Assembly: GCF_004770105.1 (NCBI RefSeq)
Contig: NZ_RQEY01000019.1
Coordinates: forward strand, 434,001-498,000
Source of the DNA: Leptospira andrefontaineae
Lineage (GTDB): Bacteria > Spirochaetota > Leptospiria > Leptospirales > Leptospiraceae
Length of the DNA stretch: 64,000 nucleotides
Direction: 5' to 3'
The notes below the pieces were generated by a model, which made no database searches, was not told the origin of the DNA, and saw only the letters and a program-made list of their open reading frames with translations. Shown here one piece after another: positions 37,666-46,742 of the stretch. Position numbers and translations under genes: made by a program. The stretch's first letter is position 1. Every line of letters starts with the position of its first letter.

Positions 37666-39858
37666 CTGGACCATATATCTCACAAACGATTTGTATTCTG
37701 GACCTGTGTAACCTTACTGGTTTCTCAGTTCGGTTGTATTTCTGATACTAAACCTGTTAGAAAGATCGATTTTTCTGAACTGGAATGGAGCGGAAGACTT
37801 ATTACAGAAACTCCAAACGAAAAGAAATCAGAATCAAAAAATAAAAAACAAGAATCTGCTTCCGAAGATTGGACTCCTCTTCCCAATTTACCTTGGACAT
37901 TCAATAGTCTTTTCCAGATCCCTATGGATTCAGGTCTCCATCAAGTTGAGATCAAAACAGAATTTAATTTAGATAAAGCAGACGATTTACTCAAGATCCC
38001 GGCCGGTCTCTATATTTCGGACATTGGAGAGAACTGGAAAATTTTTCTGAACGGAATATTAGTAAGAGAAGAATGGTACGAACCTACAGACGGGCAACTT
38101 ACTAAAAATCGCTCCGTAAAGGGACTGATCATTCCGCTTCATCATGGGATTTTAAAGCAGGGCAGAAACGATCTGAAAATCCGTTTTATGGGAATGGCAG
38201 ATAGTAATCCAATAAAAGCAAATGATCATTTTGGATTTTATCATCCTAAAAATTTCAGGATCTCTTCTCTCGAAGAAATTTATAACTCTAGCTCAGAATA
38301 CTTTGATATATTTCTTTTCGGGATCTATTTTATATTTGGGTTTTATCATGTTCTGTTCTTCGTAACCAGAAAGCAGGATATTTATTATCTGTATTTCGGT
38401 CTCTTCTCTTTATTTTCTTCCGTATATTTTTATTTTACTACATTCCATATATATAATAAATTTATAAACTTTCCTGGTGGCCCTGATACTGAATTTTTCT
38501 TTAGAGGGGAAATTTCAGCTCTCATTCCAATGGTTCCTATCTTTATGCTTTTTGCTAAAGATTTCTTTTACCAAAAAGAAGGAAAGTTTTGGATCATTCA
38601 TACATTCTGCGCTTTAAGCGGAGTTTTGTTCTTAGCGAACTGGGTTCTTCCTTATAAATACGTTCTTCCGAATCTGACAGCTTTCCAAATTCTCCTTTTT
38701 CTGATGCTTTTGTATGTGATCTTCTTCTCTGCAAATGCGATCCGTTTGAAAAAACCTGACTCTGTTAAACTCGCAGTTGGTATTGGGGTTTGTGGTCTTT
38801 TCGGACTTTGGGATACTATCGATGCGATGACTAAGATTGCAGGATTTCACTATCCTTTCTTTAAAATTTCCTTCTCTGTTTTCATTCTTGTGATCATCAG
38901 TCTTTTGGTTTCCAGATATGTGAGTTTGTATAAACAATCTCAAGCTCTCAACTTAGAGATAGCAAAACAAAGGGATGCATTCTACAGATTCGTACCTTCC
39001 GAATTTATTTCAATTTTAGACAGAGAAAGTCCGGTAGAGATAAAAATAGGTGACTCTAAAGAAAAGACAATGTCGGTATTTTTCGCAGACCTTAGAGGTT
39101 ATACTTCCGTCTCCGAGAAACTTAGTCCGGATGAGAATATCAAATATCTGAACAAATACTTCTCCGCATTTGAAGATATTATATTTAAGAATGCAGGTTT
39201 CGTAGATAAGTACATTGGAGATGCTATCATGGCTTTATTCTCCGATCATAGCGACAGAGCGGACAAGGATAACTTTAACTCTGCTGATAACGCTCTTCAA
39301 TCTGCGATAGATATGGTTCGTTATGTAGAATCCCTGAATGATGGGATTGGCATTGGTGCTGATCTGGGAATAGGTGTGAATACCGGGCCTTTGATCTTAG
39401 GAACTGTGGGAAGCGAAAGAAGAATTGATACAACAGTCGTAGGTGATACTGTAAACTTATCTTCTAGGGTCCAAAGTCTTTCCGGTTTTTATAAAACTAA
39501 AATTTTAGTAACTCACCATACGTTCTTAAGATTGAACTTACTATCGGATGTAATGGCAAGAGAGATCGATACCGTAATCGTAAAAGGTAAAACTCAGCCA
39601 GTAATCTTATACGAAGTTTTCCAAGCAGACGAGCCTGAATCATTGGATTGGAAAGAAGGCTCCAAAATGAAACTGAACGAAGGGATCGCCCTCTATAAAG
39701 CGGGTCAGTTTAAGAATGCTTTTTCTATATTTAAGGAATTATACAAAGAAAAGCCTACAGATAATATCGTGAAACTGTATGCTAAAAGAACTAAAATGAT
39801 CCTTGGCCAGGCTCCTCCGGGAGATTGGGATGGGATTTTCAGGCTTCATAGAAAATAA
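37666..39858 (+). CDS. Class III adenylate/guanylate cyclase with 7TM (7TMR-DISM) sensor, probable lipoprotein, CTG start
   Basis: 730 residues if started at CTG 37666. The first ATG in the frame (37924) would omit 86 codons that read HKRFVFWTCVTLLVSQFGC, a lipoprotein signal peptide, plus a Lys/Glu linker. No ATG, GTG or TTG occurs between the fliG stop and that ATG, but CTG follows GAGG by seven bases. The extracellular jelly-roll domain (about 110-200) resembles 7TMR-DISMED2. Seven hydrophobic segments follow. The C-terminal cyclase domain has VFFADLRGYTSVSEKL, YIGDAIMALF and VVGDTVNLSSRVQ, and ends in a TPR-like tail. Substrate (ATP or GTP) not certain. Lies nine bases after fliG. Confidence 0.8.
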   Translation: MDHISHKRFVFWTCVTLLVSQFGCISDTKPVRKIDFSELEWSGRLITETPNEKKSESKNKKQESASEDWTPLPNLPWTFNSLFQIPMDSGLHQVEIKTEFNLDKADDLLKIPAGLYISDIGENWKIFLNGILVREEWYEPTDGQLTKNRSVKGLIIPLHHGILKQGRNDLKIRFMGMADSNPIKANDHFGFYHPKNFRISSLEEIYNSSSEYFDIFLFGIYFIFGFYHVLFFVTRKQDIYYLYFGLFSLFSSVYFYFTTFHIYNKFINFPGGPDTEFFFRGEISALIPMVPIFMLFAKDFFYQKEGKFWIIHTFCALSGVLFLANWVLPYKYVLPNLTAFQILLFLMLLYVIFFSANAIRLKKPDSVKLAVGIGVCGLFGLWDTIDAMTKIAGFHYPFFKISFSVFILVIISLLVSRYVSLYKQSQALNLEIAKQRDAFYRFVPSEFISILDRESPVEIKIGDSKEKTMSVFFADLRGYTSVSEKLSPDENIKYLNKYFSAFEDIIFKNAGFVDKYIGDAIMALFSDHSDRADKDNFNSADNALQSAIDMVRYVESLNDGIGIGADLGIGVNTGPLILGTVGSERRIDTTVVGDTVNLSSRVQSLSGFYKTKILVTHHTFLRLNLLSDVMAREIDTVIVKGKTQPVILYEVFQADEPESLDWKEGSKMKLNEGIALYKAGQFKNAFSIFKELYKEKPTDNIVKLYAKRTKMILGQAPPGDWDGIFRLHRK

Positions 39859-39977
39859 TTTCCGATTTTAAGCCCTTCTTCTAAAATTTAGGGAACATAT
39901 AAAACCTTCTCCTGTCTGATTGTTTGCTCGGTTTTGTAATCCGAATTTAATCACAACTAAATAGGAAATTCTAAAAC

Positions 39978-40481
39978 ATGAAGTATAAGATCCGAGTTAT
40001 CTCATTCGTTTTGTTTTTCTCTGTCATTGGATTAAGTGCAGACGAAAAAGAGAAACTTCCGGATTTCAAATTGGCCGACCAAAATGGAAAAGTATTCAGC
40101 TCATCGAGTGCAAAAGGGAGTGCTTACTTTTTACTCGGGTGTGGTTTCAAAGATGTCGTACTTTGCAGAAAACACGGACGCAAGATCTATTGGAAGATGC
40201 AGACATTATTGAAGGACGACGACCACGTTACCTTCTCCGCCTATTTGAATTTGAAAGAGGCGCCTTCCTCAGTTTTCGAATATATTCTACAAGAAAAGGG
40301 GAAAGATTACGAAAGTATTTTGTTGGATAAGAAAGGGATTTTGTCCAAAGGCTTAACCGAAGGTAAATCTTTTTTAAGAGTATATTCTCCTAAAGGTATA
40401 CTGATCCATAAAGAATACTTCGAATCTGTGGATGATACTAAAGTTTCTGAACTTTATAAATTGGTCCGAAGTGGAAAGTAA
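39978..40481 (+). CDS. Secreted thioredoxin-fold/redoxin-like protein
   Basis: 167 residues with a signal peptide (MKYKIRVISFVLFFSVIGLSA). The opening LPDFKLADQNGKVFSSSSAKGSAYFLLGCG has the look of AhpC/TlpA-type redoxins. However, the two cysteines (GCGFKDVVLC) are eight residues apart rather than CxxC, so it may be a Sco-like metal or redox carrier or a non-catalytic member. It ends one base before the next lipoprotein gene, so they are probably co-transcribed. Confidence 0.65.
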   Translation: MKYKIRVISFVLFFSVIGLSADEKEKLPDFKLADQNGKVFSSSSAKGSAYFLLGCGFKDVVLCRKHGRKIYWKMQTLLKDDDHVTFSAYLNLKEAPSSVFEYILQEKGKDYESILLDKKGILSKGLTEGKSFLRVYSPKGILIHKEYFESVDDTKVSELYKLVRSGK

Positions 40482-40482
40482 A

Positions 40483-41682
40483 ATGAACAAAAAGATTTCT
40501 TCTTATCTTCTAATTTTATTACTTCTCCCTTTCTTTGGGTGTGTAAGAAAGAATCTGCACGCAGCTGATTACTTCGAAAGATATTTTAAATACCAAGACT
40601 TTATCCAAACCGAATTTAAAGACGATCCGGTTCGCGGGATTTTATACGGAAATCCGGAATCGGATTCAGAGGAGAAGTTTTATAAGAAGGACGGATATCT
40701 TGCTCTTTCCTTTCGACTAAGTGAAAATGGTGGCCGTTTCAGAAAAGAATTATCAGATTCTCCCCTTTCTATATTTCCAGAAAGTCCTTATTCTATCTTT
40801 GTAAAAGCCGAACCTGCGGAGTTTCATACAAAGCCAATCTATAAGATCACTAGATCGGTTGAGATGCTTTCTCCTGAAGTAAGTGTATTCGATGTTTTTC
40901 CTATGATCGAAGAGACGATACAGCACTTGCGCAAATCGGAACCAAATCAAGTTTTGGAACATTCATCTCTTCAAAAATTTCTATGCCTTCAGTTCGATTG
41001 TGAGATTAAAAAAGAAAATGGTGAACTCTTTCTAACATATACACTTTCCGAAAGAATGAGGGAACAATTCCCGATCGCTTACAAAAAGTGGAATAAACGT
41101 TTAGGCCAGGTCTCTTTCCGCTTTCAGTTATTTCAACCGGGAGGTTTTACTAAAGGTTGGGAATTTTATAATGAGGGAAAAAAAATTATATTAGGAATTC
41201 CGAATTCTCCTAATGGTTATTGGGCCTCTCCAAAAACTTTACATCTTAGGACATATATGTTCATCAATGTATTTGGATTAAAGATCGATATTCGAGGACT
41301 GGGATATACTCTTAAGTTCAGTCGTTCTGGAAGCACAGATACTGTACTAGGATATTATAGTAAAATTCCGGAAACTACGATCGGAGGTAGATTTCTTTCC
41401 ATCTTCCCTCCCGGGGCAGTGAACTTCTTTATTCCTGGGAATATGGATGAATATGCGGAAGGAAGTTTTAAACTTTTGGTGGAAGGATCCGACGGAAAGG
41501 GTGGGACACGTTTTGAAAATAGAACGAAACGTAATGGGAACAAAACAAAAGTTCTCCTTACTACCGAGTCTGAAATTTTCAGAGATCGTTTTCTTCCTTT
41601 CAAGTCTAGTGACGAAGATGATGAGCCTTCTTTCTTTACCGAGCTTGGAAAAAGTATTGTATTAGATTTAAGAGGTAAATGA
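40483..41682 (+). CDS. Lipoprotein, function unknown
   Basis: 399 residues from ATG at 40483, the in-frame extension to 40432 being an unlikely start. Signal peptide MNKKISSYLLILLLLPFFGC gives a lipobox with cysteine 20. The mature region is beta-rich with a few aromatic clusters and no recognised domain. Cysteines at FLCLQFDCEI may pair. It is probably anchored in the inner or outer membrane. A 22-bp palindrome begins eight bases after its stop. Confidence 0.7.
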   Translation: MNKKISSYLLILLLLPFFGCVRKNLHAADYFERYFKYQDFIQTEFKDDPVRGILYGNPESDSEEKFYKKDGYLALSFRLSENGGRFRKELSDSPLSIFPESPYSIFVKAEPAEFHTKPIYKITRSVEMLSPEVSVFDVFPMIEETIQHLRKSEPNQVLEHSSLQKFLCLQFDCEIKKENGELFLTYTLSERMREQFPIAYKKWNKRLGQVSFRFQLFQPGGFTKGWEFYNEGKKIILGIPNSPNGYWASPKTLHLRTYMFINVFGLKIDIRGLGYTLKFSRSGSTDTVLGYYSKIPETTIGGRFLSIFPPGAVNFFIPGNMDEYAEGSFKLLVEGSDGKGGTRFENRTKRNGNKTKVLLTTESEIFRDRFLPFKSSDEDDEPSFFTELGKSIVLDLRGK

Positions 41683-41689
41683 TTCTTAA

Positions 41690-41711
41690 AACTTCAAGTA
41701 TACTTGAAGTT
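41690..41711. promoter_or_regulatory. 22-bp perfect palindrome, candidate operator
   Basis: Half-site AACTTCAAGTA followed immediately by its reverse complement, a 22-bp perfect palindrome without a spacer. The lack of a loop and of a following T-run argues against a terminator. The dyad symmetry fits a dimeric repressor site. It is 118 bases upstream of the urate-hydroxylase-like gene start. Confidence 0.6.
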
Positions 41712-41780
41712 CGTAAAACCAATTTAGAAACTTTCCAAAACTGCTTGACTGGACCTCTTTCGGAAATAATCCTAATCGGA

Positions 41781-41797
41781 TTCGGTTAACGACCGAA
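41781..41797. promoter_or_regulatory. Hairpin upstream of the urate-hydroxylase-like gene
   Basis: Stem TTCGGT/ACCGAA with a TAACG loop, about 20 bases before the ribosome-binding site GGAGG. It may be a short terminator or an mRNA structure controlling translation. A TATTTTT stretch lies just beyond it. Confidence 0.4.
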
Positions 41798-41828
41798 GAA
41801 TATTTTTAGAACTGTGTTCGGAGGAATC

Positions 41829-42533
41829 ATGGAATTAACCCTGTTTACCACCACGAACGGGCTTTATTACTTAGTTAAGTACATTCACTTTTTATCCGGG
41901 GTAACCTGGATTGGAATGTTGTACTACTTTAACTTTGTACAAGGTCCTTTCTTCAACGAAACCGATGCGGATACAAAGAAGAACGCAACTCAGAAATTAG
42001 TTCCACGCGCATTATGGTGGTTCCGTTGGGGCGCTATGCTTACCTTCTTATCCGGTATCGCGATGATCGCTATCGCACTTGGAGCGCAAGGTATTCCGCA
42101 TAATTCCCAGTGGGTAGTAGTAATTCTAGTAGGTGCACTTTTCGGAACGGTTATGTGGGCGAACGTTTGGTTCGTTATCTGGCCGAATCAAAAAGTTGTG
42201 ATCGCAAAAGCTAAAGGAGAGACCACTGTGGATCCTGCTCCTAATGCTAACCGTGCTTTCGTAGCTTCTAGAACTAACACTTTCTTCTCTATTCCAATGT
42301 TATTTGCGATGGGAGCGGCTCGTAACCTTCCTATTAACTATAGCCCAGAGAAGCTAAGAGTTTTCTTAGGAATTATCGTACTTTTGATCGTGATTTTCGA
42401 AGTAAACGCTTTAAGAGCGGACCAAAACGGTCCTACTGTTAAGCCGATCAAAACCGTAAAAGCTGTAATTACTAGCGGAGTGATCTTTGCTTTAGTTACT
42501 TATGTTCTGATGGAAGTTCTTTTAACTGCTTAA
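41829..42533 (+). CDS. Urate hydroxylase PuuD-like integral membrane protein
   Basis: 234 residues from ATG 41829, which is preceded by GGAGG at a good distance; an in-frame GTG at 41814 is less likely. Multi-span protein with YYLVKYIHFLSGVTWIGMLYYFNFVQGPFF, which is the PuuD/Urate_ox_N signature, then ALWWFRWGAMLTFLSG and GTVMWANVWFVIWPNQK. In PuuD proteins of other bacteria this membrane part is fused to a cytochrome c domain; here the cytochrome is the next, separate gene. Urate as substrate is inference; no other purine catabolism genes are in view. Confidence 0.8.
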   Translation: MELTLFTTTNGLYYLVKYIHFLSGVTWIGMLYYFNFVQGPFFNETDADTKKNATQKLVPRALWWFRWGAMLTFLSGIAMIAIALGAQGIPHNSQWVVVILVGALFGTVMWANVWFVIWPNQKVVIAKAKGETTVDPAPNANRAFVASRTNTFFSIPMLFAMGAARNLPINYSPEKLRVFLGIIVLLIVIFEVNALRADQNGPTVKPIKTVKAVITSGVIFALVTYVLMEVLLTA

Positions 42534-42543
42534 GGAATATTGA

Positions 42544-42918
42544 ATGAATCCATTCCAAACCAATCGGAGTGGAAGCGAGAAGGGCGGTAATCACCGCCTT
42601 TCTTTTTTTAGCTTTCTACTCTTACTAATTTTTGGCGCAGCATTTTCTTTATGTAAAGAATCCAAACCTCTTTCTCCGGAAGCAGAGGCTGGTAGAGGAT
42701 TGTATATGGCGAACTGTCTAGCTTGTCATAATGCCAATCCTAAACTCGATGGGGCGGTCGGGCCTTCGGTAGCAAATTCTTCTTATGAATTATTAGAAGC
42801 AAGAATGAGAGGAGAATATCCTCCAGGATATGTTCCTAAACGCCAGAGTACTGCAATGACCCGTTTTAATTTTTCGGAAGCTCAACTAAAGTCTTTAGAA
42901 GAGTTTTTGAAACAATAA
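42544..42918 (+). CDS. Membrane-anchored cytochrome c, probable partner of the PuuD-like protein
   Basis: 124 residues. N-terminal hydrophobic segment FFSFLLLLIFGAAFSLC, which also resembles a lipobox, then one heme-binding CLACH and a likely axial methionine in STAMTRFNFSEAQL. Only ten bases after the PuuD-like gene. It fits the cytochrome domain normally fused to PuuD, so it may take electrons from the membrane partner. Confidence 0.85.
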   Translation: MNPFQTNRSGSEKGGNHRLSFFSFLLLLIFGAAFSLCKESKPLSPEAEAGRGLYMANCLACHNANPKLDGAVGPSVANSSYELLEARMRGEYPPGYVPKRQSTAMTRFNFSEAQLKSLEEFLKQ

Positions 42919-42931
42919 GATGTTTATGCAA

Positions 42932-42952
42932 GCTGCGACTCACCGTCGCAGC
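42932..42952. terminator. Terminator-like hairpin between convergent genes
   Basis: Perfect eight-base stem GCTGCGAC/GTCGCAGC with loop TCACC, between the cytochrome stop and the convergent IMPase stop. No strong T-run follows, so efficiency is uncertain. Confidence 0.5.
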
Positions 42953-42961
42953 GATTAGAAT

Positions 42962-43846
42962 TTAATTTCTTCCGATGGAGAGTCGAACATTTCGAAGAAT
43001 GTCGATAATCTGCTTATGGATCCTTCCGTTAGAAGCTACTACTTCTGCCTGACCTGATAAGAAGTGTTTTCCTTGAAAGTCGGTGAGTTTCCCGCCTGCT
43101 TCCGTTAAGATCACCGAGCTTGCTACAGTATCCCAGAGTTTTACGCCCTTCTCCCAGATCCCATCGAGAACACCTTCTGCCACCCAACAAGTATCCAATA
43201 CAAAAGATCCTGTCCTTCTCATAGATCGACCGCAGCTGATAAACGCAGTGATATCAGAGATTACCTCGTTTAAAATTTCCTTTCTGTTTGTAGGAAAGCT
43301 GGATACTAAAAGAGATCTTGCGAGTGCATCTGTATTAGACACATCGATCCTGAGCCCGTTCTTGAATGCACCTTGGCTTAAAATTGCAGAGTAGCGTGTG
43401 TCTAGTTCAGGTGCGAACACAACTCCTGCTACCGGAGTTTCTCTATGCTCTAAGCCTACAGACACACAATAGAGAGGAATTCCTCGTACGAAGTTCATGG
43501 ATCCATCGATCGGGTCTAAAACCCAACGGAAAGAATTGCTTCCTTCGTGTTTAAAATAATCTTCTGAAATGATTGAGTCGTTTGGAAAGTTTTGTCGGAT
43601 AAAATCGATCAGGAATTTTCCCATCAATTCATCCGCTTTATGAATGCGGTCTTTTTCTTCGGAGTCGCTTACGATCCCGAAAACTCGGATCTCTTTTTGT
43701 AGTTTACGAGCGGATTCCAGTATAAGCCCGGATACGGACTGGACTGATTTCACTCTCTTCTTCACTTCTTCAAGAGGGAAATCTATGGGAGGTGCTAAGG
43801 ATTCCATGTTCGGGCTTATGTCCTTTATACCCGTAAAATTTTCCAA
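42962..43846 (-). CDS. Inositol monophosphatase family protein
   Basis: Up to 294 residues from a TTG start at 43846, overlapping the preceding gene by 22 bases; an internal ATG at 43807 is an alternative start. IMPase motifs are intact: DSIISEDYF (usual GEE position), VLDPIDGSMNFVRGIP, and VKLWDTVASSVILTEAGG. Family members are Mg-dependent phosphatases acting on inositol-1-phosphate, fructose-bisphosphate, PAP or NADP. The substrate is unknown. Confidence 0.85.
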   Translation of the reverse strand: MENFTGIKDISPNMESLAPPIDFPLEEVKKRVKSVQSVSGLILESARKLQKEIRVFGIVSDSEEKDRIHKADELMGKFLIDFIRQNFPNDSIISEDYFKHEGSNSFRWVLDPIDGSMNFVRGIPLYCVSVGLEHRETPVAGVVFAPELDTRYSAILSQGAFKNGLRIDVSNTDALARSLLVSSFPTNRKEILNEVISDITAFISCGRSMRRTGSFVLDTCWVAEGVLDGIWEKGVKLWDTVASSVILTEAGGKLTDFQGKHFLSGQAEVVASNGRIHKQIIDILRNVRLSIGRN

Positions 43847-44766
43847 GCCATGTTTCCCGATGGGGAAATGATCCTCTCAGATTTATGAGATCGGAGCCAA
43901 GCGAAGAATGAATTTCGGGCAGATTCTTCTAAGGTCATGCTGCCTGGTCTTAACAAAAGATCAACTACTTGGTGAAACGAATTAAAATCCTTTGCGATCT
44001 TATCTAGGGAAGGATCTAAAAATCTGGTGGTCAAGGTAAGGTATTCCACCGCTAAAGGAGCGAATATTTTTCCAAGAGTCCAGTCAGAAGGAGTAATCCC
44101 CAAGGACTCGTGGATAAAACTTACCTGCTTAGAATAATCCACCTCGTCAAAAATTTCAGAATATGTATGCCTAACCCCTTCGAATGTATCTGTGGAGATC
44201 TGGACCATGAAGTCAGACTCTTGGTATTTCTTAGTAGTGAAGTCTATCACTGCATCTTCTAACACTGTAAGAGAATCTAAAGGAATAACCCTAGAAGAAA
44301 AGTAAGCCCTTTTGCTGTAAACAGACATAGTTTTTCCCTGAGAAGCTTGCGCATAAATATCTTCCTTGGGAGCTCCACCAAGATGCATCACATGAAAACT
44401 GGTAATGATCGCAAACGGGGGAAGTTTTTCTCGCCATACTTCTGGAGAATTTTCTCTGAACATCTCTCCTTCCGTATAGAACGGTTTGATTAGAAATAAA
44501 CGATCAATATCTCTTTTTGGTCTGGGTTCAGGAAGAACAAGGGAATCTGCGACTAATTCAGGAGCAAGTTGCAGAATTGATTTCAGAAAACCTTCTGCAG
44601 CGCTAAACTCTATTTCGAAAACAGAAGTAGAGGGTAGAATAAACTTTTCTTCGAATTCAACGAAGGAAGTGTGAAGGTTATCCACATAAATGGAATGTTC
44701 CTTGTTCCTTCCCTTCGAATGATTCTGTAAGAGCTTGTTTAATTCTTTAACTTCATTCAGCTTCAT
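43825..44766 (-). CDS. Protein of unknown function between GH42 and IMPase genes
   Basis: 313 residues, no signal peptide or membrane segment and no recognised domain. Visible features: N-terminal helical basic part, a central FAIITSFHVMHLGGAP stretch and Ser/Phe-rich C-terminus. It overlaps the GH42 gene by four bases and the IMPase by 22, so it is probably co-translated with both. A role in the same pathway is inference. Confidence 0.6.
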   Translation of the reverse strand: MKLNEVKELNKLLQNHSKGRNKEHSIYVDNLHTSFVEFEEKFILPSTSVFEIEFSAAEGFLKSILQLAPELVADSLVLPEPRPKRDIDRLFLIKPFYTEGEMFRENSPEVWREKLPPFAIITSFHVMHLGGAPKEDIYAQASQGKTMSVYSKRAYFSSRVIPLDSLTVLEDAVIDFTTKKYQESDFMVQISTDTFEGVRHTYSEIFDEVDYSKQVSFIHESLGITPSDWTLGKIFAPLAVEYLTLTTRFLDPSLDKIAKDFNSFHQVVDLLLRPGSMTLEESARNSFFAWLRSHKSERIISPSGNMAWKILRV

Positions 44767-46742
44767 TTTTTCGTTTTAGACAGTATCCGCACCTCGTACG
44801 GTTTGAGTAGCTTGAAACCGGCAAAAGCCTTCTTACCGGAATGATTGATAAAAATTTCGTAGTCTTTGGACTTTCCCTTTCTAAAACTGCGCTCCACTGT
44901 TGGGCCGTAAAAAGTAAAAGGGATACCTGCCATTCTTAAGGTTCTTCTATATAATAGCATAAACGAGATCGGACTCAGACTCGCTCCAACGTATACGACA
45001 GATCCTTTTCCGAATCGATTACAAGTTATGACAGGTTTTCCTTTATAAAATTTCTTATTATCAGAATATCTAGCCCAGACTTTGGCCGTAGTAGGTTCCA
45101 AGATCTCGCAAATTTTGGAACAGGATCCCGGTAAGACCCTGAATTGGAACTTAACGTTTTGATTTCCTACCGCTTCGAATTTTCTCACCTTGACCCCTGC
45201 CATTTCGGAGAATGGACCAGGAACCTGAGAGTCCAACATCCAGGAATTTTTGTCCTTCAAACCTGCTCTATACCCTAAAACTAAAACACCTCCCTCTCTA
45301 ACGAATTGCTCCAATTTTTTAACGACGGAATCATCCACCATTGCATAGAGGGGAAGGACCAAAACTTTATATTTGGAGAAGTCGGTTTTGGAGATCGGTA
45401 AGAAGTGAGTATTTACATTTAGAATGTTCAAACCTGCAAACCAAGTTGCCATCTCAATGTCGTAGCCAACTTGTGCAAACGGGACGGGACTATGTTTTAA
45501 ACCGGAAGAGATGGGTTGGTGTTTGAAATTCCTCGCATTCTCAATATCATGAAGAACAGCTATCTCCGCAGGAAAATGTTCCGAAGCAAAATCTTTAGCC
45601 TCAGGTAATATCTCAGAGATCCCTTTTTGCAATTCTAAGTATCTATCAGTCAGAGATTTATCGTGGTCTAGAATTCCATAACAAAGTTGTTCTTGTCCGA
45701 ATCTTGCAGTTCTATATCTGAAAAATACAATTTGTTCTGCGCCTTGGACGATCGCTTGTTTCATCCATAGTTGTATCTGACCTGGCGCAGGAAGATAACC
45801 CAAAGTATCATGCCCTTGAAATCCCGATATTTGTTCCATTACAGTAAAAGGAAGATCTTTCAGTCCTCGATTGTATTGATGCATTGCTGATATAAATGGA
45901 TGAGGGAAAGGTTCTTCTTGGTCTCCCCAGGTAGGATAATTATCCCAAGAAACGTAATCTAAATGAGTGAATAATTCGCTCATATCGATCACAGGAAGAA
46001 AAGGACTCGGATATAAATTCGTAGTGAGCTTGCGGTTCGGAGAAAACTTTCGAACAATATCAGACTGTAATTTTACAAAATCCACGATCGTATCCGAATG
46101 AAATCTGTAAAAGTCTTGGATCATAGAAGGATTAAATCCAGCACTCACATGAGGACCAGGAAGTGGGATCTCATTCCAATCGTTAAAGATCACTCCCCAA
46201 AATATATTTCCCCAAGTATCATTTAGATTTTGGATCGTTTTGTATTTAGATTTCAACCAAAGACGAAATGCTTTGAGAGAAGTTTCTGAATGATCAATAT
46301 CTGATCCCTCATGACCGATCTCATTATCTATTTGCCAACCGATTACTGCAGGATGATTTCCTAATGTTTGGGCCATCTTAGTAACGACCTTAACCACTGC
46401 TTTTCTATAATTCGGAGAAGAAAAACATGCCTGCCTTCTTGTTCCTATATTTCTTAGAACTCCATCTCTCACTTGGAGAACATCAGGATATTTTTTAGCA
46501 AGCCAAGGAGGGAATGTCGCGGTCGGAGTCCCTAGGATCACATCCATTTTATGTTTATGAAAGAGGTCCAACATCTTCTTCCAAAAAGAAAAATCGAATT
46601 TACCTTCTTTAGGTTCGACTAAGGCCCAAGAAAACTCTGCGAGACGAACTCTGGTCAGTCCCATGTTCTTCATGATCCGAATATCTTCTTCCCAATCTTT
46701 GGGAGTCCATTGTTCAGGATAATAATCCGCTCCGAAAATCAT
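44763..46742 (-). CDS. Beta-galactosidase, glycoside hydrolase family 42
   Basis: 659 residues, full GH42 layout. The N-terminal TIM barrel starts with MIFGADYYPEQW. The acid/base glutamate E141 follows Asn in GWQIDNEIGHEG, and the nucleophile E303 is in FTVMEQISG. The trimerisation domain follows, with VLVLPLYAMVDDSVVKKL and EGGVLVLGYRAG, and then a small beta C-terminal domain. Cytoplasmic (no signal peptide). Hydrolyses beta-galactosides or related glycosides. GH42 enzymes are not typical of Leptospira carbon use, so the substrate is of interest. Confidence 0.93.
   Translation of the reverse strand: MIFGADYYPEQWTPKDWEEDIRIMKNMGLTRVRLAEFSWALVEPKEGKFDFSFWKKMLDLFHKHKMDVILGTPTATFPPWLAKKYPDVLQVRDGVLRNIGTRRQACFSSPNYRKAVVKVVTKMAQTLGNHPAVIGWQIDNEIGHEGSDIDHSETSLKAFRLWLKSKYKTIQNLNDTWGNIFWGVIFNDWNEIPLPGPHVSAGFNPSMIQDFYRFHSDTIVDFVKLQSDIVRKFSPNRKLTTNLYPSPFLPVIDMSELFTHLDYVSWDNYPTWGDQEEPFPHPFISAMHQYNRGLKDLPFTVMEQISGFQGHDTLGYLPAPGQIQLWMKQAIVQGAEQIVFFRYRTARFGQEQLCYGILDHDKSLTDRYLELQKGISEILPEAKDFASEHFPAEIAVLHDIENARNFKHQPISSGLKHSPVPFAQVGYDIEMATWFAGLNILNVNTHFLPISKTDFSKYKVLVLPLYAMVDDSVVKKLEQFVREGGVLVLGYRAGLKDKNSWMLDSQVPGPFSEMAGVKVRKFEAVGNQNVKFQFRVLPGSCSKICEILEPTTAKVWARYSDNKKFYKGKPVITCNRFGKGSVVYVGASLSPISFMLLYRRTLRMAGIPFTFYGPTVERSFRKGKSKDYEIFINHSGKKAFAGFKLLKPYEVRILSKTKK

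Noticed and set aside
37657..37923. Treating this as a non-coding gap between fliG and the cyclase
   Set aside because: The frame is open and encodes a lipoprotein signal and linker in the cyclase frame, so it was included in the gene.
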